Source: RPQJ01 sp963726665
GTDB lineage: Bacteria > Pseudomonadota > Gammaproteobacteria > Steroidobacterales > Steroidobacteraceae
Assembly: GCA_963726665.1 (NCBI GenBank)
Contig: CAVSDW010000012.1
Coordinates: forward strand, 682,001 to 746,000
Direction of reading: 5' to 3'
DNA length: 64,000 nucleotides
The position numbers and the translations under genes were made by a program. Below the pieces are notes generated by a model. That model did no database searches, was not told the origin of the DNA, and saw nothing but the letters and a program-made list of their open reading frames with translations. Every line of letters starts with the position of its first letter. The first letter of the stretch is position 1. Below, in pieces: positions 63,157 through 64,000 of this stretch.

Positions 63157-63697
63157 GTTTAATCTGAGCGGACGCCGCCAGCGTGGCCCGGTATGCCGCT
63201 ATGGCAGGGAGGATCTTCTCCCTGCGAGCAAGGCTCTCGGGCGGCCAGTACTTCTCGCGCTCGTAGTACTCAGGCACAGCGGGTGCGCCCGGCGCGAGCT
63301 GCACCCACGGTTGTTTCGACGCAGCAAAGATGTGGATGTCCGGAGGAAGGAGATCCGGGTTGTCCAGGGTTCCCACCCGCACGAACTTGACCACCGGTCC
63401 CGAGCCCGCGTAGTTGCTCCAGACGGCCACTCTGCATATTGGGCAGCGACCGACCTTCTGGCCGAGGCCACTTTCCGAGGGTGTGTCGACCAACTCAGGC
63501 TCCAATCCGAGGTTCACCACTCGGTCGCCCTCGATCATCGCGTTAAGCGCGAAGGAAGCTCCGGACTCCCGCTGACACCAGCGGCAGTGGCAGCAGTGCA
63601 CGAACAGTGGTGCGCTCTCCATGCGGTAGCGAATCGCCCTGCAGTCACAACCGCCTTCCGCGGGAAAAGAACTCGCGTTGGCCATTGCGGTGAGCAT
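63152..63697 (-). CDS. GFA family protein (CENP-V/GFA domain)
   Basis: 181 residues from ATG 63697 (177 from ATG 63685). EGGCDCRAIRYRMESAP, HCCHCRWCQRESGASFALNA and GRCPICRVAVWSNY carry the GFA Cys pattern. The C-terminus (AASAQIKR) ends with the stop TAG inside attC-like core 2, and the start lies 10 bases after attC-like core 3. Both placements fit an integron cassette of about 557 bases. A third GFA paralogue in this region. Confidence 0.88.
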   Translation of the reverse strand: MLTAMANASSFPAEGGCDCRAIRYRMESAPLFVHCCHCRWCQRESGASFALNAMIEGDRVVNLGLEPELVDTPSESGLGQKVGRCPICRVAVWSNYAGSGPVVKFVRVGTLDNPDLLPPDIHIFAASKQPWVQLAPGAPAVPEYYEREKYWPPESLARREKILPAIAAYRATLAASAQIKR

Positions 63698-63706
63698 CCC
63701 CGTGAA

Positions 63707-63713
63707 GTCTAAC
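63707..63713 (-). repeat. attC-like core site 3 (GTTAGAC)
   Basis: Minus-strand CTGAGCTCAAACGTTAGAC. The flank folds as an attC-like hairpin: AGCTCA and TGAAG on one side (63721-63735) pair with CTTCA and TGAGCT on the other (63760-63775) around a CCGGC stem. The left core is not recognisable. The upstream gene's stop TAG lies inside the core. Confidence 0.5.
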
Positions 63714-64000
63714 GTTTGAGCTCAGGGCGTGAAGCCGGCCAGCCGGCGCAGCGTCCCTCTTCAGGGGTGAGCTGGGCTCTCCTTTGCGTCAATCGCCAGA
63801 AGACGTACGCAGTAGATGTTCCGGCGAGGAATACGGGTAGAACTGAGATCTTCCAACCCGTCTGCCAGAAGGGAAGACTTAGCGCGGGCAGCATACTTGC
63901 CGCCAATAGATAGCTGATACGGTAGCGGTTCACCCGCTGAAGAACGAGTGACAGCGGCAAACCGTAGAACCAAGTGAACAAGTAACCCACAAGGGTACTG
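63709..64000 (-). CDS. Small membrane protein, 5' end beyond window
   Basis: At least 93 residues. Hydrophobic segments YLFTWFYGLPLSLVLQRV, ISYLLAASMLPALSLPFW and ISVLPVFLAGTSTAYVFW. GTG 63990 could be a start, but the frame is open to the window edge and the protein probably continues. The last residues (GRCAGWPASRPELKR) are translated from the attC-like hairpin, so the functional protein likely ends earlier in purpose. Function unknown. Confidence 0.55.
   Translation of the reverse strand, partial: STLVGYLFTWFYGLPLSLVLQRVNRYRISYLLAASMLPALSLPFWQTGWKISVLPVFLAGTSTAYVFWRLTQRRAQLTPEEGRCAGWPASRPELKR

Noticed and set aside
52569..64000. Insertion sequences, transposases or phage genes in the accessory stretch
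   Set aside because: No transposase, integrase or phage-type protein is visible in any frame, and no long terminal inverted repeats were noticed.

Overview
This 64-kb window is high-GC, densely packed DNA from a gammaproteobacterium. The evidence is gene order: surA-pdxA-rsmA-apaG-apaH; a UPF0149 (ygfB-type) gene with pepP, ubiH and a second Ubi hydroxylase; a TIGR02449-type gene, zapA, a 6S RNA and fau; and lgt-thyA-folA. A deep-branching group near Xanthomonadales, Nevskiales or Steroidobacterales is a guess from the split gcvPA/gcvPB and general gene content; no rRNA gene is present to fix the taxon. Many neighbouring genes overlap by ATGA or GTGA, so translational coupling is common.

Layout. 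0-4.3 kb (+): the surA...apaH operon with a universal stress protein gene inserted. 4.4-7.1 kb: an exported protein of unknown function, a MATE exporter and an acetyltransferase. 7.0-9.9 kb (-): lgt-thyA-SET-folA, in which a eukaryote-like SET-domain methyltransferase gene overlaps thyA. 9.9-13.3 kb: divergent rlmI-like and YyaL-like genes. 13.3-28.6 kb (-): a long co-directional run. It starts with a tandem glycine riboswitch and terminator and continues gcvT-gcvH-gcvPA-gcvPB, a PfkB kinase, a very large double-HtrA protease, sua5, a PLP decarboxylase, a ComB-like phosphatase, an NhaD-like transporter, a HAD hydrolase, a HIT protein and a flavin monooxygenase.

28.7-36.4 kb (+): a DUF885 protein, ispG, a pterin dehydratase, a DUF2189 membrane protein, a second HE..PGH protein, a GIY-YIG protein and a POT peptide transporter. 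36.4-39.5 kb (-): three genes that together fit hydroxyproline catabolism (deaminase, 2-epimerase, FAD oxidase). 39.8-45.8 kb (-): an AidB-like flavoprotein, two Ubi hydroxylases, pepP and the UPF0149 gene. 45.9-52.6 kb (+): cell-division factors, 6S RNA, fau, an EVE-domain gene, a tiny histone-H1-like peptide, rpiA and glcDEF.

52.6-64.0 kb (-): an accessory stretch of about twenty small genes, all on one strand (three VOC, three GNAT and three GFA proteins, small membrane proteins, a lysozyme-inhibitor fusion, and an SDR-fold protein carrying the halohydrin dehalogenase signature). At its right end three GTTAG(A/G)C sites with attC-like flanks look like integron cassette junctions.

The most notable items are: (1) a bacterial protein with the full architecture of yeast Nma111 and plant Deg7; (2) a probable halohydrin dehalogenase; (3) the SET-domain gene in the folate/thymidylate operon together with an H1-like lysine/alanine peptide elsewhere; (4) the integron-like junctions. 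Five genes carry what looks like a single extra base, so their frames are broken in this sequence. All five are of the same type (+1), which points more to assembly error than to decay.
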